Counted from the stretch's first letter, positions 1-8,267 are shown. The stretch: DNA of 64,000 nt from Alsobacter metallidurans (GCF_014636935.1 NZ_BMES01000001.1:1865782-1929781); one strand, 5' to 3'. The notes: generated by a model not told the origin, from the sequence alone. Translations and numbers: made by a program.

Positions 1-1640
1 AGGGCGCGGTTGCGGGCCGCGCGGGCCTCGACCTCGCGGAAGCGCCGCTCGTCCGAGCCGGGGTCAGCGTCCGCGAGGTCGCGCAGGGGCTGCAGCGACG
101 GCCAGGGCGGCTGCGGCATGGCGGGATCGTGCCGGAAGCGCTCGCCGCTGGTGTAGTTAAGCGGCACCAGCGCGCGTGACGCCCGCATCAGGGCGGCGTC
201 CAGCCGGCGCGCCTGCGCGTCGCCGGCCTCCAAGGCGGCCGCGTTGACCGCGGAGGCGGCGGCTTTCAGCGCCGCCGTCGCCTGCCGCAGGGCCTCGATG
301 TCGAAGCCCTCGGCGCCGGCCGCGATTGCGTCAAGCTCCCGCGCCAGCGCGTCGGCCGTTTGCGTGTAGTCCAGCGGCAGAACCGGGTCGGCCTGCAGCG
401 CCCACAGGCACCGCAGCGCGATGCGGGTGTCGCGCACGAGGTGGTCGGGGTCGATCTTGTCGGCGAGATCCTCCGGCGTGTGCCACCACCAGCCGAGCGC
501 CACCAGCATCTTCACCGGCCCGGGCGGTTGGTGGCTGAGGCTGCCGAACATGGACGGCACGCCGACGCCCCAGAACGACTGGTCGGCGGCCCGGCCCTGT
601 CGGCCACCCTTGTGAACCTGCCCGGTCTCGGCCGCGATGGCTTCCCGGGCGAGGCCGGTCAACTCGTCGATCACGCCCGCGTCGGTGAGCACCGTCGCGC
701 CGATCGCGCCGGTGGAGTCGACGTTCACATGCGCCGCGCAGGAGCGCTCCAGCTCGATCCAGTTCTCGTCCGCGTACCAGGCCGAGCCCGAATACCGGCC
801 ATGCGAATGGCCGGACCAAAAGCACACGCGCAGGCCTCGCCGCCAGTCGGCGCGGCGTTCGGCCAGCACCCGCGCGGCCTCCAGCATGGTGGCGTTGGCC
901 GAGCCGTTGTCCATCACGCCGTAGTGCCAGGTGTCGTGGTGGCCGGAGAACAGCACAAAGGGGGCGTCCGCCCCCGCAGGCCCGTCCATGTCGCACACCA
1001 GCAACGGCGTCTTGCGCCAGCCGGTGTCCACCGCGCTCGTGATGGTGGCCACCACCGTCTCGCCCGCGAGGCAGCGCTGGCGCAGCGCCGCGCCGTCATC
1101 GCGCGACACGGTGACGACCGCCGTCCGCGGCAGCTTGGCGCGCGTGAGGTGCGAGGGGCTGCCCCACACGGGCGAGATGCACATCTCGTAGGTCTGCTCG
1201 GTGGGCGAGATGTGGATCTCGCCGATCGCCCCGGCCTCCGAGGCGTAGCGGGCCACGTCCTCCACCGCGATGCCGTCCACCAGCACGATCTTGCCGGCGA
1301 CATCCTTGCCGGCGATCTCGGCTTCCGAGCCTTCGCCCACATGCACGACCGCCGCCGTACGGCCACCCGGGCCCGTGGGATCCGACATCGAATGCGTGAT
1401 GCAGCGGATGGCGCGCCCGTCCACCGCCAGCGAGGCCGCGCCCGGAAGGCTGATATAGGCGTCGTGCGACAGGAGCCGGGTGCGAAAGCCGTAGCCCCGC
1501 ATCGTGTTTTCCAGGTAGCCGAAGCTCTCCAGCTCCTCGGGCGTGCCCGACAGCTTCACCCGCTTGGCGAATTCGGCGACGTGCGCCATCAGCCGGTCGC
1601 GATCCACCTCGGCCGCGACGGCGTCGAGCAGGCCGTTCAC
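1..1640 (-). CDS. M28 family peptidase with PA domain (3' end beyond window edge)
   Basis: About 546 residues are visible; the C-terminus lies off the left edge. I start it at GTG 1640, 8 bases after the stop of the upstream amidohydrolase gene, so the two look like one transcript. Residues about 90-230 fit the protease-associated insertion. The M28 catalytic core follows, with a metal-site motif around GHHDTWHYGVMDN (residues 233-245), and a transferrin-receptor-like C-terminal region after about residue 400. It is expected to be a zinc aminopeptidase or related amidohydrolase acting on small peptides or amide conjugates. Odd point: where M28 enzymes normally carry a Glu-Glu pair (catalytic base plus zinc ligand), this one reads WSGHSHGRYSGS (275-286), so activity may differ. 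No signal peptide is seen. The family call is firm; the substrate is unknown. Confidence 0.85.
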   Translation of the reverse strand, partial: MNGLLDAVAAEVDRDRLMAHVAEFAKRVKLSGTPEELESFGYLENTMRGYGFRTRLLSHDAYISLPGAASLAVDGRAIRCITHSMSDPTGPGGRTAAVVHVGEGSEAEIAGKDVAGKIVLVDGIAVEDVARYASEAGAIGEIHISPTEQTYEMCISPVWGSPSHLTRAKLPRTAVVTVSRDDGAALRQRCLAGETVVATITSAVDTGWRKTPLLVCDMDGPAGADAPFVLFSGHHDTWHYGVMDNGSANATMLEAARVLAERRADWRRGLRVCFWSGHSHGRYSGSAWYADENWIELERSCAAHVNVDSTGAIGATVLTDAGVIDELTGLAREAIAAETGQVHKGGRQGRAADQSFWGVGVPSMFGSLSHQPPGPVKMLVALGWWWHTPEDLADKIDPDHLVRDTRIALRCLWALQADPVLPLDYTQTADALARELDAIAAGAEGFDIEALRQATAALKAAASAVNAAALEAGDAQARRLDAALMRASRALVPLNYTSGERFRHDPAMPQPPWPSLQPLRDLADADPGSDERRFREVEARAARNRA

Positions 1641-1648
1641 GGGCCCGC

Positions 1649-3070
1649 TCACTTGGCCGCCATGTCGAGCGGCGGCTCGACGTCCGGCGTGATCGGGTTG
1701 TCGAACGGGTTTTCGCGCCGGAACGCCTCGAACTCGTCGCGCGCGGCCTTCAGCAGCGCCGGGTCGGCGAGCACGTCCCGCGCCACGCCCGCCATGGCCT
1801 TGGCGGCCAGCGCCAGCCCCTTGTGGGCGGCCGGCGCGCGGCCCTGCGCGACGAGCTGCCAGGAATGGCCGGGCGTCCCCACCGCGTAGCAGGCGGCGCG
1901 GCACTGCACCGTGGGCGTCACCCAGCTGACGGTGCCGACGTCCGTGGAGCCGACGAAAAGGTCGGCCGTGAAATCGAGCGGATAGATCTCCTCGCTCAGC
2001 GCCTCGCCGTCGCGCGGCTTCAGCCCGAAGCGGCCATAGGAGGAGCGGATGTCGTCCTTGGAGAAGGTCTTCTGGATCTCGGCCGCGAAGCGCCGGTCGG
2101 CCTCGTCGAAGCCCGGGCCGCCGAGCCGCGTCAGGTTGCGGTGCATGCACTCCTCGAGCGGCCGGTTGCCGACCAGGTTGGCGTCGCCCGAGAGCTGCTT
2201 GGCGACGACGCGCGTTTCCGACATTAATGCAGCGCCTTGGGCGATGTCCTTGACTCGACGCACGAGGTCCCACATCTCGGCCAGCGTCCGCGCCCGGATG
2301 AGGTGGCGCACGGTGGCGCGGGCCTGCACGACGTTGGGCGCAATGCCGCCGCCGTCGATCATGGCGTAATGGACGCGCGCCGAGGACGGCATGTGCTCGC
2401 GCATGTAGTTCACGCCGATGTTCATCAGCTCCACGGCGTCCAGCGCGCTGCGGCCGAGATGCGGCGTCGCTGCTGCGTGCGAGGCGCGGCCGTGGAAGGT
2501 AAACTCGATCTCCACGCAGGCGAGCGAGATCGGCTTGTTGACGCCCGTGAAGGCGGCCGGATGCCAGCAGATCGCGACGTCGACGTCGTCGAACAGCCCG
2601 GCCCGCACCATGAACCCCTTGGACGACCCGCCTTCCTCGGCCGGGCAGCCGTAGTAGCGCACGCGGCCCTTCAAGCCGTTCTTGGCGAGATAGTCCTTCA
2701 CCGCCGTGGCGGCCAGCAGCGAGGCCGAGCCCAGCATGTTGTGGCCGCAGCCATGGCCGGCGCCGCCATCCTCGATCGGCTTCTCCACGGCGACGCCGGC
2801 CTCCTGGCTGAGCCCCGGCAGCGCGTCGTACTCGCCCAGGATCGCGATCACGGGCCCGCCTTCGCCGGCCTCGCCGATCAGCGCAGTCGGGATGCCGGCA
2901 ACGGCCGTTTGAACCCGAAATCCCTCCTGCTCCAGCATGCGGGCGTGCTCGGCGGCGGACTGCGTTTCCTGGTAGTTCAGCTCCGGCGTGCCCCAGATGC
3001 GGTCGCTCATCGCGAAAAAGGCCGGGCTCTTGGCGTCCGTCAGGCGCCAGATCTCGTCGTCGTTCCGCAT
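1649..3070 (-). CDS. M20 family amidohydrolase (AbgB-like)
   Basis: 473 residues from ATG 3070, chosen because GGAGA lies about 8 bases upstream and the fold begins there; a longer ORF adds 21 arginine-rich residues of doubtful value. Metal-binding signatures of the M20/amidohydrolase family are visible: GEYDALPGL (79-87), HGCGHNMLG (106-114) and the CPAEEGG glutamate motif around residue 150. The sequence is closest to p-aminobenzoyl-glutamate hydrolase subunit B and related peptidase-like amidases, which release an amino acid from an N-acyl or amide conjugate. It is followed 8 bases later by the M28 gene, so the pair probably works on related amide or peptide substrates. It is cytoplasmic, with no signal peptide. 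The exact substrate cannot be read from the sequence. Confidence 0.85.
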   Translation of the reverse strand: MRNDDEIWRLTDAKSPAFFAMSDRIWGTPELNYQETQSAAEHARMLEQEGFRVQTAVAGIPTALIGEAGEGGPVIAILGEYDALPGLSQEAGVAVEKPIEDGGAGHGCGHNMLGSASLLAATAVKDYLAKNGLKGRVRYYGCPAEEGGSSKGFMVRAGLFDDVDVAICWHPAAFTGVNKPISLACVEIEFTFHGRASHAAATPHLGRSALDAVELMNIGVNYMREHMPSSARVHYAMIDGGGIAPNVVQARATVRHLIRARTLAEMWDLVRRVKDIAQGAALMSETRVVAKQLSGDANLVGNRPLEECMHRNLTRLGGPGFDEADRRFAAEIQKTFSKDDIRSSYGRFGLKPRDGEALSEEIYPLDFTADLFVGSTDVGTVSWVTPTVQCRAACYAVGTPGHSWQLVAQGRAPAAHKGLALAAKAMAGVARDVLADPALLKAARDEFEAFRRENPFDNPITPDVEPPLDMAAK

Positions 3071-3309
3071 CGTCGTCTCCGCTCGCTCGGCCGCTCTTGG
3101 GCGCGGTCTTCGTCGCTGCGTCACTTCTGGCACGGTCGTTTCGGCCGAACAATCGCGGGTTGTGCACGCCCTTCATGCATTGCCGGCGCGGTCGGCCGCG
3201 ACCATCGGAGACCTCGCGCCGCCTTATGCCCTTCGGCCTAGCCCATGAGCGATCGGAACGGATCAATGCCGAACCGGTTTGAAATCCAGACTTCCTCAGG
3301 AGAAAAGCC

Positions 3310-3657
3310 GTGAACAGGGCCGCCGGCGTTTCCATTCTGTGTGCGATGAGCTTCGCCAGCAGCGATGCCGCCGCCGAGGGGATGATCGGGCGCGGCGTCG
3401 CGGCCTGGTACCAAAGCGGTCACCGCACCGCCACCGGCGAGCGCTTCATTCCGGACGGCTACACGGCGGCCCACCGGACCCTGCCGCTCGGCTCGAAGGT
3501 CCGCGTCGTCAACGCCCGCAGCAACCGCTCCGTGGTGGTGCGCATCAACGATCGCGGCCCCTTTGGCGGGCGCCGCATCATCGACCTGTCGCGCGGCGCC
3601 GCCCGCGCCATCGGGCTCGACGGCGTCGGAATGGTGGAACTGCACGCCACGAACTGA
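3310..3657 (+). CDS. RlpA-like double-psi beta-barrel protein
   Basis: 115 residues from GTG 3310, preceded by AGGAGAA at about 3298-3304. A short N-terminal signal peptide (residues 1-22, ending DAAAEG) is followed by a single RlpA-type double-psi beta-barrel domain with GVAAWYQSG, GSKVRVVN and the diagnostic RINDRGPFGGRRIIDLS (residues about 78-94). RlpA proteins are septal or outer-membrane-associated lytic transglycosylases acting on denuded peptidoglycan. This one lacks the lipobox and the C-terminal SPOR domain of E. coli RlpA, so it is a minimal, probably secreted periplasmic form. It stands alone, convergent with the regulator gene that starts three bases beyond its stop. Whether it has glycan-cleaving activity is not shown by the sequence. 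Confidence 0.85.
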   Translation: MNRAAGVSILCAMSFASSDAAAEGMIGRGVAAWYQSGHRTATGERFIPDGYTAAHRTLPLGSKVRVVNARSNRSVVVRINDRGPFGGRRIIDLSRGAARAIGLDGVGMVELHATN

Positions 3658-3660
3658 GCC

Positions 3661-4458
3661 TCAGCGCTTGAAGGCCGCCGCGGTCGTGTCGTCGGCCGGC
3701 CAGAACGCCTCGATGGCGAGCTCCGCCACGGTGACGTCGCGCGGCGTGCCGAACACCATCGATGTGCTGAGGAAACTGAGCACGCTGCCTTCGGTGGCGA
3801 TGCGGAACGGGATTGCGACCTCCGTCAACTCCGTTGCGGCGTGCCGGCGGTCGGTGGCGGGCGCCGGATAGCCCATGAGCTCCGCCATCAGAGTCGACAG
3901 CGCCGGATCGCCGCTGTGCGCCGCCTGCCGGCGCAGCCGCTCCAGCAGGTGCTCGCGCCACTCCGGCAGGTTGACGATGCGCCCGCTCAAGCCGTCCGGA
4001 TGGAGGCTCAGCCGCAGCACGTTCACGGGCGGCTCCAGCAGCGCCGGCGCGCAGCCGGCCAGCAGCGGCGCCACCGCCGCATTGGCGGCCACCAGCGTCC
4101 AGTGTCGGTCGATGGCGAGCGCCGGCAGCGGCTCGTGGCCCTTCAGCACCCGCTCCACGAGGTCGCGCACGGGGCCGAGCAGCGGGTCAGCCAGCGGCCG
4201 CTCGGGGTAGACCGGCGCGTAGCCGGCCGCCAGCAGCAGCGCGTTGCGGTCTCGCAGCGGCAGGTCGAGTTGCTCGGCAAGGCGCAGCACCATGTCGCGG
4301 CTTGGCCGCGCCCGGCCGGTTTCCAGGAAGCTCAGGTGCCGGGACGAGATCTCGGCGTCCAGCGAAAGGTCGAGTTGGCTGACGCGCCGCCTTTGGCGCC
4401 AGGTGCGCAGGAGCCCGCCAAACGTGTGGGTGTCGGCCTCGGCCGTTTGCATTGTCAT
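3661..4458 (-). CDS. XRE-family transcriptional regulator with MmyB-like ligand-binding domain
   Basis: 265 residues. An N-terminal helix-turn-helix of the XRE type (about 12-70: LLRTWRQRRRVSQLDLSLDA, then SSRHLSFLETGRARPSRD) is followed by an MmyB-like C-terminal domain (about 100-255). That arrangement is typical of regulators in which the C-terminal domain binds a small, often fatty or aromatic ligand. The gene is divergent from the SnoaL-like gene at 4569, with about 110 bases between the two starts. Regulators of this family commonly control such a divergent neighbour, so the SnoaL-like gene is the likely target. No operator could be identified with confidence. The start ATG at 4458 lies before the HTH by the usual distance. 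Confidence 0.88.
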   Translation of the reverse strand: MTMQTAEADTHTFGGLLRTWRQRRRVSQLDLSLDAEISSRHLSFLETGRARPSRDMVLRLAEQLDLPLRDRNALLLAAGYAPVYPERPLADPLLGPVRDLVERVLKGHEPLPALAIDRHWTLVAANAAVAPLLAGCAPALLEPPVNVLRLSLHPDGLSGRIVNLPEWREHLLERLRRQAAHSGDPALSTLMAELMGYPAPATDRRHAATELTEVAIPFRIATEGSVLSFLSTSMVFGTPRDVTVAELAIEAFWPADDTTAAAFKR

Positions 4459-4568
4459 GAGGTGACCTTAGCGGCGGCCCGGCGCGGCTTCCATGACCTG
4501 CCGGGTAATCGACGCGCCGCTGCGGCGGCGACAGGGTGGCGTCGTCACCAACACGGGAGACCCCACCA

Positions 4569-4934
4569 ATGACCGATCACAACACTCTCGCGGCCCGTTA
4601 CATCGAAGCCTGGAACGAGCGCGACCCCTCTCGCCGACGCTCCCTCGTGGAGGCGCTCTGGAGCCCGGACGGCAGCTATGTCGACCCGCTCGGCGCCGCG
4701 CGCGGTCACGCCGAGATCGACGGGCTCATCGGAGCCATCCAGGACCGCTTCCCCGGCATGGCGTTCAAGCCGGCCGGCAAGGCCGACGGCTACGGCAACC
4801 ATGTCCGCTTCTCGTGGACGCTCGGACCCGCCGACGCCGACGCCCTCGCGGGCGGCACCGATTTCGCCGTGGTTGCGGACGGCCGGCTGGCCGCCGTCAC
4901 CGGCTTCCTGGACTTCGCCCCCACGGCGGCGTGA
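4569..4934 (+). CDS. SnoaL/NTF2-like family protein
   Basis: 121 residues from ATG 4569, with GGGAG nine bases upstream; an in-frame start 33 bases earlier is less likely. The sequence begins with the typical SnoaL-like helix (LAARYIEAWNERDPSRRR), followed by the conserved YVDPLGAARGHAEID turn and a C-terminal beta-sheet. The fold is a cone-shaped alpha+beta barrel used by small isomerases, hydrolases and binding proteins; no catalytic residue assignment is possible here. It is divergent from an XRE/MmyB regulator that probably controls it. It is cytoplasmic and its function is unknown. Confidence 0.8.
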   Translation: MTDHNTLAARYIEAWNERDPSRRRSLVEALWSPDGSYVDPLGAARGHAEIDGLIGAIQDRFPGMAFKPAGKADGYGNHVRFSWTLGPADADALAGGTDFAVVADGRLAAVTGFLDFAPTAA

Positions 4935-5006
4935 CGACCCGCGCGGGGCGGGGGAGGGCGCCTGCGGTCGCTCTTCCCTGCCTCCGCAATACTGGCGACC
5001 CAGTAC

Positions 5007-5023
5007 ATTAGAACCGTTATATA
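5007..5023. promoter_or_regulatory. Candidate iron-control (ICE-like) box upstream of hemP
   Basis: The sequence ATTAGAA-CCG-TTATATA resembles the Irr-bound iron control element TTTAGAA-N3-TTCTAAA: 6 of 7 bases match in the left arm and about 5 of 7 in the right. It lies about 130 bases upstream of the hemP start, in an AT-rich patch. Irr control of hemP/hmuP is known in rhizobia. The match here is imperfect and rests on pattern recognition only. Confidence 0.35.
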
Positions 5024-5159
5024 CTTTCTTCGAACACTTGTGGTTGCGATAAAGCCTCTGTATTGAACCGCTTAACGGCGCCGTTCGAGATTGGAACTAC
5101 TCAAAACAAGGCGTCGAATTTGGTCGCACAGCGCGACGCTTTGCTTGAGGTTGATGTCG

Positions 5160-5339
5160 ATGATCGATGCGCCGTCCGACGGGTCCGCGAAGAACCCTTC
5201 AGCAGACCAGAACCAGATCATGCGTGAACTGGACGCCGCGTCGCTGCTGGGCGACGCGCGCCAGATTGTCATCGTCCACCGGGGCGAGCGCTATTCGCTG
5301 CGCATCACCGCCAAGGACAAGCTCATCCTGACGAAGTAA
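5160..5339 (+). CDS. hemP: Hemin uptake protein HemP
   Basis: 59 residues from ATG 5160, with GAGG nine bases upstream; an ATG at 5154 in the same frame is possible but too close to that site. The C-terminal half carries the full HemP signature: a leucine-rich SLLGDARQIVIVHRGERY followed by SLRITAKDKLILTK at the very end. HemP/HmuP proteins are small cytoplasmic factors tied to haem uptake; in Bradyrhizobium, HmuP acts with Irr as a co-activator of the haem receptor gene. The gene's 3' end overlaps the 3' end of the convergent Rrf2 regulator gene by 17 bases. No haem receptor is next to it, but the siderophore/TonB operon lies 0.6 kb away. An iron-responsive promoter is likely (see the box at 5007). 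Confidence 0.88.
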   Translation: MIDAPSDGSAKNPSADQNQIMRELDAASLLGDARQIVIVHRGERYSLRITAKDKLILTK

Positions 5340-5754
5340 GCAGCGGCGGCTCGGCCATGGCGTCGAGCAGGCCGGTTCCGGCGAGGTCGGCCAGCGTGGT
5401 CGCCTCCAGCGACCGAAAGAAGGCCCGGTGGGCCGAGAAGATCAGCTTCGAGATCCGGGCGTCGACCTCCGAGGCTGCCAGGAAATTGGCCGGGCAATCC
5501 TTGGGCTCGAAGGCTCGCGCAATCTCACCCACCGAGATCGACTGCGCCGGCCGGGCGAGCCGCATGCCCCCGTAAGGACCGCGCGCGGCTTCCACCAAGC
5601 CCACCTGCGCGAGGATGTTGGCGGTCTTCTGCACGTTCAACGGCGTGATCGCCGTGATCTCGGCGAGGCGCCCGGCCTTTACGATCGCGGGCGCGGCCTC
5701 CGCGAGGGCGGCCATGATCCGGATCGCGTCGACGGTGCGCTGGTTCAACCACAT
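5323..5754 (-). CDS. Rrf2-family transcriptional regulator with a single cysteine
   Basis: 143 residues. A winged helix (residues 5-65) with VDAIRIMAALAEA, the recognition helix region ITPLNVQKTANILAQVGLVEA and the wing ARGPYGGMRLAR is classic Rrf2/RirA/NsrR/IscR. These regulators usually bind an Fe-S cluster through three cysteines near residues 90-110. Only one cysteine is present here (PKDCPANF, about residue 89), so a standard three-cysteine cluster cannot form. Next to hemP and the siderophore operon, a role in iron or redox control is plausible. It may work without a cluster, as some Rrf2 members do (CymR, YwnA). It is convergent with hemP and overlaps it by 17 bases. The target genes are unknown. 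Confidence 0.85.
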   Translation of the reverse strand: MWLNQRTVDAIRIMAALAEAAPAIVKAGRLAEITAITPLNVQKTANILAQVGLVEAARGPYGGMRLARPAQSISVGEIARAFEPKDCPANFLAASEVDARISKLIFSAHRAFFRSLEATTLADLAGTGLLDAMAEPPLLTSSG

Positions 5755-5899
5755 GCGACCCTCTTAGCCCAATCCCGCGCCCAAGGGCAGTCACAGTGCA
5801 GCGGCTTGGCGGCGGATGCGACGTCGGAGGGAATCCGCCGCATCCGCCTACCCGGCGCGGCCGCAGCCTTCGGCGCGCCGGGGTCCCGTGCGGGGCCGG

Positions 5900-7000
5900 T
5901 CAGCCCAGGAGCTCCGGCCCGGCGTCGTCGAGCGATGCGAGCCCGCACAGCGCCATCGCGACCGCGAGCTCTTCCACCAGCAGCTTCACGGCATGCGCGA
6001 CGCCCAGCGCGCCGGCGGCGGCCAGCGCCATCGTGGCGGGCCTGCCGATCAGCACCGCGTCGGCGCCCAGCGCCCGCGCCTTCAGGATGTCGGTTCCGCG
6101 CCGGACGCCGCCGTCCAGCAGAACCGCGCCGCGGCCCGCCACCCCCGCCGCCACGGCCGGCAGCGCCTCGATGCTGGCGGGCGTCCCGTCCAGCGTCCGG
6201 CCGCCATGGTTGGACACCACCACGCCGGCGCAGCCCAGCGCCACCGCCTCCGCGGCGTCGTCGGGGTGCAGCACGCCCTTGACGAGCACCGGCAGCGGCT
6301 GCGCGCCGCACAGCCACGCCACGTCGGCCCACCGCGGCGCCGCCGCCATGGCGCCGTCGAACACCGGATGGCGGCCGGCGCCGCCTGGCGGCGGCATGCG
6401 CCCATCCGGGAGGTTCGCGGCAGACACGCCGTCGGGCAGCCGAAAGCCCGCTCGCCGGAGATCGTTGCGGAACGCCGTCACGGGCGAGTCCACCGTCAGG
6501 ACGAGCGCCTCGCAGCCGGCGGCTTGGGCCCGCTCGCACAACGCCAGCGTGGCGGCCCGGTCGCCCTGCCAATAGAGCTGGAACCAGCGCTGGCCGGCCC
6601 CGCCGGCCTGTGCGATCGCCTCCAGCGTTTCGCTCGCCAGCGTGCTCACCACCATTACGGCGTCCACGGCCTCCGCCGCCATCGCGGTGGCCCGTTCGCC
6701 GTCGGGATGAAACAGACGCTGGTAGGCGATTGGCGCCAGCAGAACCGGATGCGCCAGCCGCCGCCCGAGCAGCGTCACCGCCGTCGCGCCGCCGGCGACG
6801 TCGCGCAGGATCCGAGGCCGCACCGTGAGCCGGTCGAAAGCCTCCCGGTTGCGCTGCGCCGTGAGCCCGTCCGCCGCCGCGCCTGCGACATGCGCCCAGG
6901 CGCCGTCGTCCAGCCTTTCGCGCGCCAGCGATTCGTAGTCGGCGAGGCAGCTCAGCGTTGACGGAATGCGATCCAGCGGCGGGGGGCGGAGGCCGGTCAT
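5900..7000 (-). CDS. FMN-dependent alpha-hydroxy-acid oxidase/dehydrogenase
   Basis: 366 residues, full length for the LldD/glycolate oxidase family. FMN and substrate motifs are visible: QLYWQGD (Tyr143), VLVKGV (Lys241), the catalytic SNHGGRTLDG (His265, Arg268) and the phosphate-binding LLDGGVRRGTDILKARALGA. The usual YY..GA motif near the N-terminus reads AHVAGAA (Ala36-His37), so one substrate-contacting tyrosine is lost. Enzymes of this family oxidise L-2-hydroxy acids to 2-oxo acids. The ATG overlaps the tonB stop by four bases, placing it as the last gene of the siderophore receptor/TonB operon. That context suggests a role in handling a hydroxy-acid-containing siderophore or iron chelator, but this is inference. 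It is probably cytoplasmic or peripheral at the inner membrane. Confidence 0.88.
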   Translation of the reverse strand: MTGLRPPPLDRIPSTLSCLADYESLARERLDDGAWAHVAGAAADGLTAQRNREAFDRLTVRPRILRDVAGGATAVTLLGRRLAHPVLLAPIAYQRLFHPDGERATAMAAEAVDAVMVVSTLASETLEAIAQAGGAGQRWFQLYWQGDRAATLALCERAQAAGCEALVLTVDSPVTAFRNDLRRAGFRLPDGVSAANLPDGRMPPPGGAGRHPVFDGAMAAAPRWADVAWLCGAQPLPVLVKGVLHPDDAAEAVALGCAGVVVSNHGGRTLDGTPASIEALPAVAAGVAGRGAVLLDGGVRRGTDILKARALGADAVLIGRPATMALAAAGALGVAHAVKLLVEELAVAMALCGLASLDDAGPELLG

Positions 7001-7803
7001 TTCAACCGATACCGGATGGGGACCACCAGGGTCGCCGACGAGGCGGCGACCCGGGCCGGCAAAGCGGGCAGGGGCTCGGCCCGGCGCAGCATCTCGAGCG
7101 CCTCCCGGTCCAGGATCGCGACGCCCGAAGCCTTGAACAGGCTCGCCTCCGCAACCTTGCCGCCGTGGTCCACCCGGAAGCTCACCACCACCTCGCCCTC
7201 CAGCCGGCGCGAGCGGGCGTCCGCCGGGTAGCGTTTGTGCCGGCCAAGATGCGCCAGCACAGCGCGCTGCCAGGATTCCGGCGCGGCGGCCGCCTCCGCC
7301 ACGCTGCCCTCGGCCGGCGCCGTGATGGCTTCGGCGGCGACGGGCGTCATCTGCGATGCGGCGGCGGCCTGCTGGGCCGCCGCGCTGGGCGCCGGCTCCG
7401 GCCGGGCTTCCTGCGCCTCGGTGGTCTGGCCGCGCTCGGCCTCCTCCTGCTTGTCGCGGGTCTGCTCCTGCACGGCCTGAAGGTCGGGCGTGGTCTCGGT
7501 CGGGGAGGCGGCCGCGGTCGGCAGGTCCGCTTCGGTCTTGGCCGAAAGCTTCTGGTCCACCTCGGGCGTGGGCGCCGCCTCCGGGGCTTCGGCGGCCGAA
7601 GCGGCTTCGGGCTCGGCCTCCTCGGGCGCGGCCGGCGCCTCGGCGAACTCGATTGCGAGCGGCGCGCCGACGTCCTCGACGGAGTCGGCCGGCGGCGGCG
7701 CGCTCACCAGTGCGAGCCCGGCCGCGCCGGCATGGAGGCAGAGCGCCAGCAGGGCGGCCACGCTCCAGCGCAGCCGCTGGGTAAAGGATCGAGCCCCCGT
7801 CAT
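6997..7803 (-). CDS. tonB: Energy transducer TonB
   Basis: 268 residues. One N-terminal membrane anchor (about residues 12-34) is followed by a long Pro/Ala/Glu-rich periplasmic spacer (35-175) and a TonB C-terminal domain (about 178-268: WQRAVLAHLGRHKRYPADAR, then GEVVVSFRVDHGGKV and IPIRYRLK-like end). TonB carries proton-motive-force energy from ExbB-ExbD to outer-membrane receptors. Its start overlaps the exbD stop by four bases, and its own stop overlaps the hydroxy-acid oxidase start, so translation of the three is coupled. Its partner is most likely the siderophore receptor encoded first in the same operon. Confidence 0.93.
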   Translation of the reverse strand: MTGARSFTQRLRWSVAALLALCLHAGAAGLALVSAPPPADSVEDVGAPLAIEFAEAPAAPEEAEPEAASAAEAPEAAPTPEVDQKLSAKTEADLPTAAASPTETTPDLQAVQEQTRDKQEEAERGQTTEAQEARPEPAPSAAAQQAAAASQMTPVAAEAITAPAEGSVAEAAAAPESWQRAVLAHLGRHKRYPADARSRRLEGEVVVSFRVDHGGKVAEASLFKASGVAILDREALEMLRRAEPLPALPARVAASSATLVVPIRYRLK

Positions 7804-8267
7804 GGCGAAGCCACTGCGGGCGCGACCGGGCCGGGCGTGGCCGGCCCCGGCCCGCCTTCCAGCGCCACCAGCGCGACCTTGAGATAGCCTGCGCCGCGCA
7901 GCCGATTCATCAGCTGGGTCAGCTCGCCATAGGGCACGGCCTGGTCGGCCCGCACGAAGATGCGCTGCTCGCGATCCACCCGCGTCGCGGTGTCGAGCGC
8001 CCAGGCCAGCCCAGCGCCGTCCACCTTCTCGTCGCCGATGAGCAGCGAGAGGTCGGCCTTCAGCGTGACGTAGACGGGCTTGTCCGGCCGGGGCTGCGGC
8101 TTGGCGGTCGACACGGGCAGGTCCACGGGGGCGTCCACGGTGGAAAGCGGCGCCGCCACCATGAAGATGATCAGCAGCACCAGGATCACGTCGATGAACG
8201 GCGTGACGTTGATGTCGCTGGTTTCGGGCAGGTCGTCGTCCGAGGACGTGTTGAGCGAAATTCCCAT
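7800..8267 (-). CDS. exbD: Biopolymer transport protein ExbD
   Basis: 155 residues. It has the ExbD/TolR layout: a short cytoplasmic N-terminus, the signature DINVTPFIDVILVLLIIFMV (about 18-37) carrying the essential membrane aspartate, and a periplasmic domain of about 110 residues. With ExbB it forms the proton channel that drives TonB. It follows exbB by four bases and overlaps tonB by four, in the siderophore uptake operon. TolR is the alternative name for close relatives, but the adjacent tonB settles the assignment. Confidence 0.93.
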   Translation of the reverse strand: MGISLNTSSDDDLPETSDINVTPFIDVILVLLIIFMVAAPLSTVDAPVDLPVSTAKPQPRPDKPVYVTLKADLSLLIGDEKVDGAGLAWALDTATRVDREQRIFVRADQAVPYGELTQLMNRLRGAGYLKVALVALEGGPGPATPGPVAPAVASP

